Of a DNA stretch of 5,602 bases, positions 4,171 through 5,602 are shown piece after piece; positions within the stretch are counted from its first letter, which is position 1, and each line of letters starts with the position of its first letter. The notes under the pieces were generated by a model. The model was not told where the DNA came from. It did not search any database and saw nothing but the letters and a program-made list of their open reading frames with translations. Position numbers and translations under genes: made by a program. This stretch comes from an uncultured Clostridia bacterium (GTDB lineage: Bacteria > Bacillota > Clostridia > Lachnospirales > CAG-274), in NCBI GenBank assembly GCA_947629215.1, contig CANRCU010000160.1:1-5602 (forward strand), given 5' to 3'.

Positions 4171-5602
4171 ATGAACACCAACATAAACGAATTGACCGAT
4201 AAATTGAATCCCATGCAAAAACAGGCAGTGCTTACGACCGAAGGTCCGCTGCTGCTGCTTGCGGGCGCAGGTTCGGGCAAAACGCGTGTGCTGACGCACC
4301 GCATTGCCTATCTTATAGCAAAAAAAAATGTCGACCCGCGCAATATACTTGCCATAACCTTTACAAACAAGGCGGCAAAAGAGATGAAAGAGCGTGTATG
4401 CGCGCTTTGCGAAGAGGGCGAGAAAGTCTGGGTCAGCACCTTCCACTCGACTTGTGTGCGTATACTGCGCAGCCATATAGACAGGCTCGGTTTTACAAAC
4501 CGATTTACCATTTTTGATGCAGCCGACAGCGAAAGGCTTATGAAAAACATATATAAGACCCTTAATATAAGCGACAAGCAATATCCCGTGAAATATGTTC
4601 TTGGGGAGATAGGCAGGCAGAAAGACCTGCTTGTTTCTCCGCGCGAATATATGATCTCGGTCGAAAAGGATTTTCGCCTTAAACGTGTTGCCGAGCTTTA
4701 TTCCGTCTATCAGTCGCAGCTTAAGCAAAACAACTCTCTTGATTTTGACGACCTTATTTTTATGACGGTAAAGCTGTTTGAAGAAAATCCCGATGTGCTG
4801 GAAAAATACAGAAACAGGTTCCTTTACATAATGGTAGACGAATATCAGGACACAAATGCCTCGCAATACCGTCTGATAAAACTGCTTGCGGGCAAAAACG
4901 GCAACCTTTGCGCAGTCGGCGACGACGACCAGAGCATATACGGCTGGAGAGGTGCAGATATACGCAATATACTCAATTTTGAGGACGATTTTAAAAATAC
5001 GCAGATAATAAAGCTTGAACAGAATTATCGTTCCACACAAAATATTCTCGATTCCGCAAATGCGGTCATCAAAAACAACAATGCGCGCAAGGCAAAAAGC
5101 CTTTGGACGGACAGCAGCGGCGGCGAAAAAATAACTCTTTACCGCGGTCATACGGACCGTGAAGAAGCGCTTTTCGCCGCGCAGAAAATAGCCGAGGAAC
5201 ACAATAACGGCAGAAAATATGCCGATTTTGCCATACTCTACCGCAATAACGTTATATCCCGTGTTTTTGAGGAGGCGCTCATAAATGCGAATATCCCGTA
5301 TAAACTCTTGGGCGGTGTGCGTTTTTACGAACGAAAAGAAATAAAAGATATACTTGCATACCTTAAATTTATTTCAAACCCGAACGATATGATCTCTTTT
5401 GCGCGTATAGCTAACGTACCAAAACGCGGTATCGGCAATACCTCCATTGAAAGAATAATAGCTTATTGCACCGAATCGGGGCGCTCGGTATACGATGCTC
5501 TTTCCATGCCCGAAACGATACCCGATATAGGCTCAAAGGCAAGGACTGTTTACGGATTTTACGATCTTGTCAGCAAATATGTCGGCAAAACAGACAGTAT
5601 GT
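4171..5602 (+). CDS. pcrA: UvrD/PcrA-family superfamily 1 DNA helicase (3' end outside window)
   Basis: This is an ATP-dependent 3'-5' DNA helicase for nucleotide-excision repair and clearing of replication blocks. The first 477 residues are visible and the frame is open to the window edge; PcrA proteins are about 720-750 residues. Motifs in order: Q motif LNPMQKQAV (12-20), Walker A AGAGSGKT (31-38), Ia AITFTNKAAKEM (61-72), Ib STFHS (89-93), Walker B VDEYQDT (222-228), motif III VGDDDQSIYGWRGAD (249-263) and motif IV LEQNYRST (282-289). The 2A/2B region follows, with LLGGVRFYERKEIKD (379-393) and PKRGIG (417-422). Motifs V and VI would lie beyond the edge. The start has AGGAGAAG (4156-4163) seven bases upstream and puts the Q motif at the usual place. 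It follows the phosphatase gene by 20 bp with no terminator or clear promoter between. The symbol is chosen because Gram-positive members are called PcrA; UvrD naming is equally possible. Confidence 0.92.
   Translation, partial: MNTNINELTDKLNPMQKQAVLTTEGPLLLLAGAGSGKTRVLTHRIAYLIAKKNVDPRNILAITFTNKAAKEMKERVCALCEEGEKVWVSTFHSTCVRILRSHIDRLGFTNRFTIFDAADSERLMKNIYKTLNISDKQYPVKYVLGEIGRQKDLLVSPREYMISVEKDFRLKRVAELYSVYQSQLKQNNSLDFDDLIFMTVKLFEENPDVLEKYRNRFLYIMVDEYQDTNASQYRLIKLLAGKNGNLCAVGDDDQSIYGWRGADIRNILNFEDDFKNTQIIKLEQNYRSTQNILDSANAVIKNNNARKAKSLWTDSSGGEKITLYRGHTDREEALFAAQKIAEEHNNGRKYADFAILYRNNVISRVFEEALINANIPYKLLGGVRFYERKEIKDILAYLKFISNPNDMISFARIANVPKRGIGNTSIERIIAYCTESGRSVYDALSMPETIPDIGSKARTVYGFYDLVSKYVGKTDSM

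Noticed and set aside
4165..5202. 345-codon open frame on the minus strand opposite the helicase
   Set aside because: It is fully antisense to the helicase gene, whose motifs are all in order. Its translation is rich in Cys, Phe and Lys and matches no family I recognise. The open length follows from the helicase codon use.

Overview
The window looks like chromosomal DNA from a low- to mid-GC Gram-positive bacterium, most likely a Clostridia member (Ruminococcaceae/Oscillospiraceae-like). This is an inference from strong AGGAGG-type ribosome binding sites, AT-rich intergenic DNA, heavy ATA and TTT use, and a short-ectodomain polysaccharide co-polymerase/tyrosine kinase of Firmicutes style. No rRNA, tRNA or CRISPR array is visible.

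Layout, left to right. Bases 1-273 hold no gene. They carry two head-to-tail copies of a small, highly palindromic, MITE-like element. The right copy (99-273) is complete, 175 bp, with perfect 11-bp terminal inverted repeats. The left copy (1-92) is cut by the window edge. The right copy abuts the dehydrogenase gene so closely that its terminal base is the last base of that gene's stop codon. Bases 273-3066 are a two-gene minus-strand operon for surface polysaccharide: a fused Wzz-type chain-length/BY-kinase protein (1525-3066), then a WecC-type UDP-ManNAc dehydrogenase (273-1493). Bases 3067-3403 are a divergent promoter region. Bases 3404-5602 are a plus-strand pair: a YcdX-type PHP-domain phosphatase (3404-4150) and, 20 bp later, a UvrD/PcrA-family DNA helicase (from 4171) that runs off the right edge.

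How they fit. The minus-strand operon would make UDP-ManNAcA, a sugar donor for capsule or exopolysaccharide, and control its polymerisation and export through a tyrosine-phosphorylated co-polymerase. The operon reads toward the left edge, and other polysaccharide genes may lie beyond the repeats. The plus-strand unit looks like housekeeping (metal-dependent phosphatase, DNA repair helicase). However, a PHP phosphatase divergent from a tyrosine kinase is suggestive, because Firmicutes capsule kinases are usually opposed by a PHP-fold tyrosine phosphatase (CpsB/YwqE). The most unusual sequence here is the tandem structured element at 1-273.
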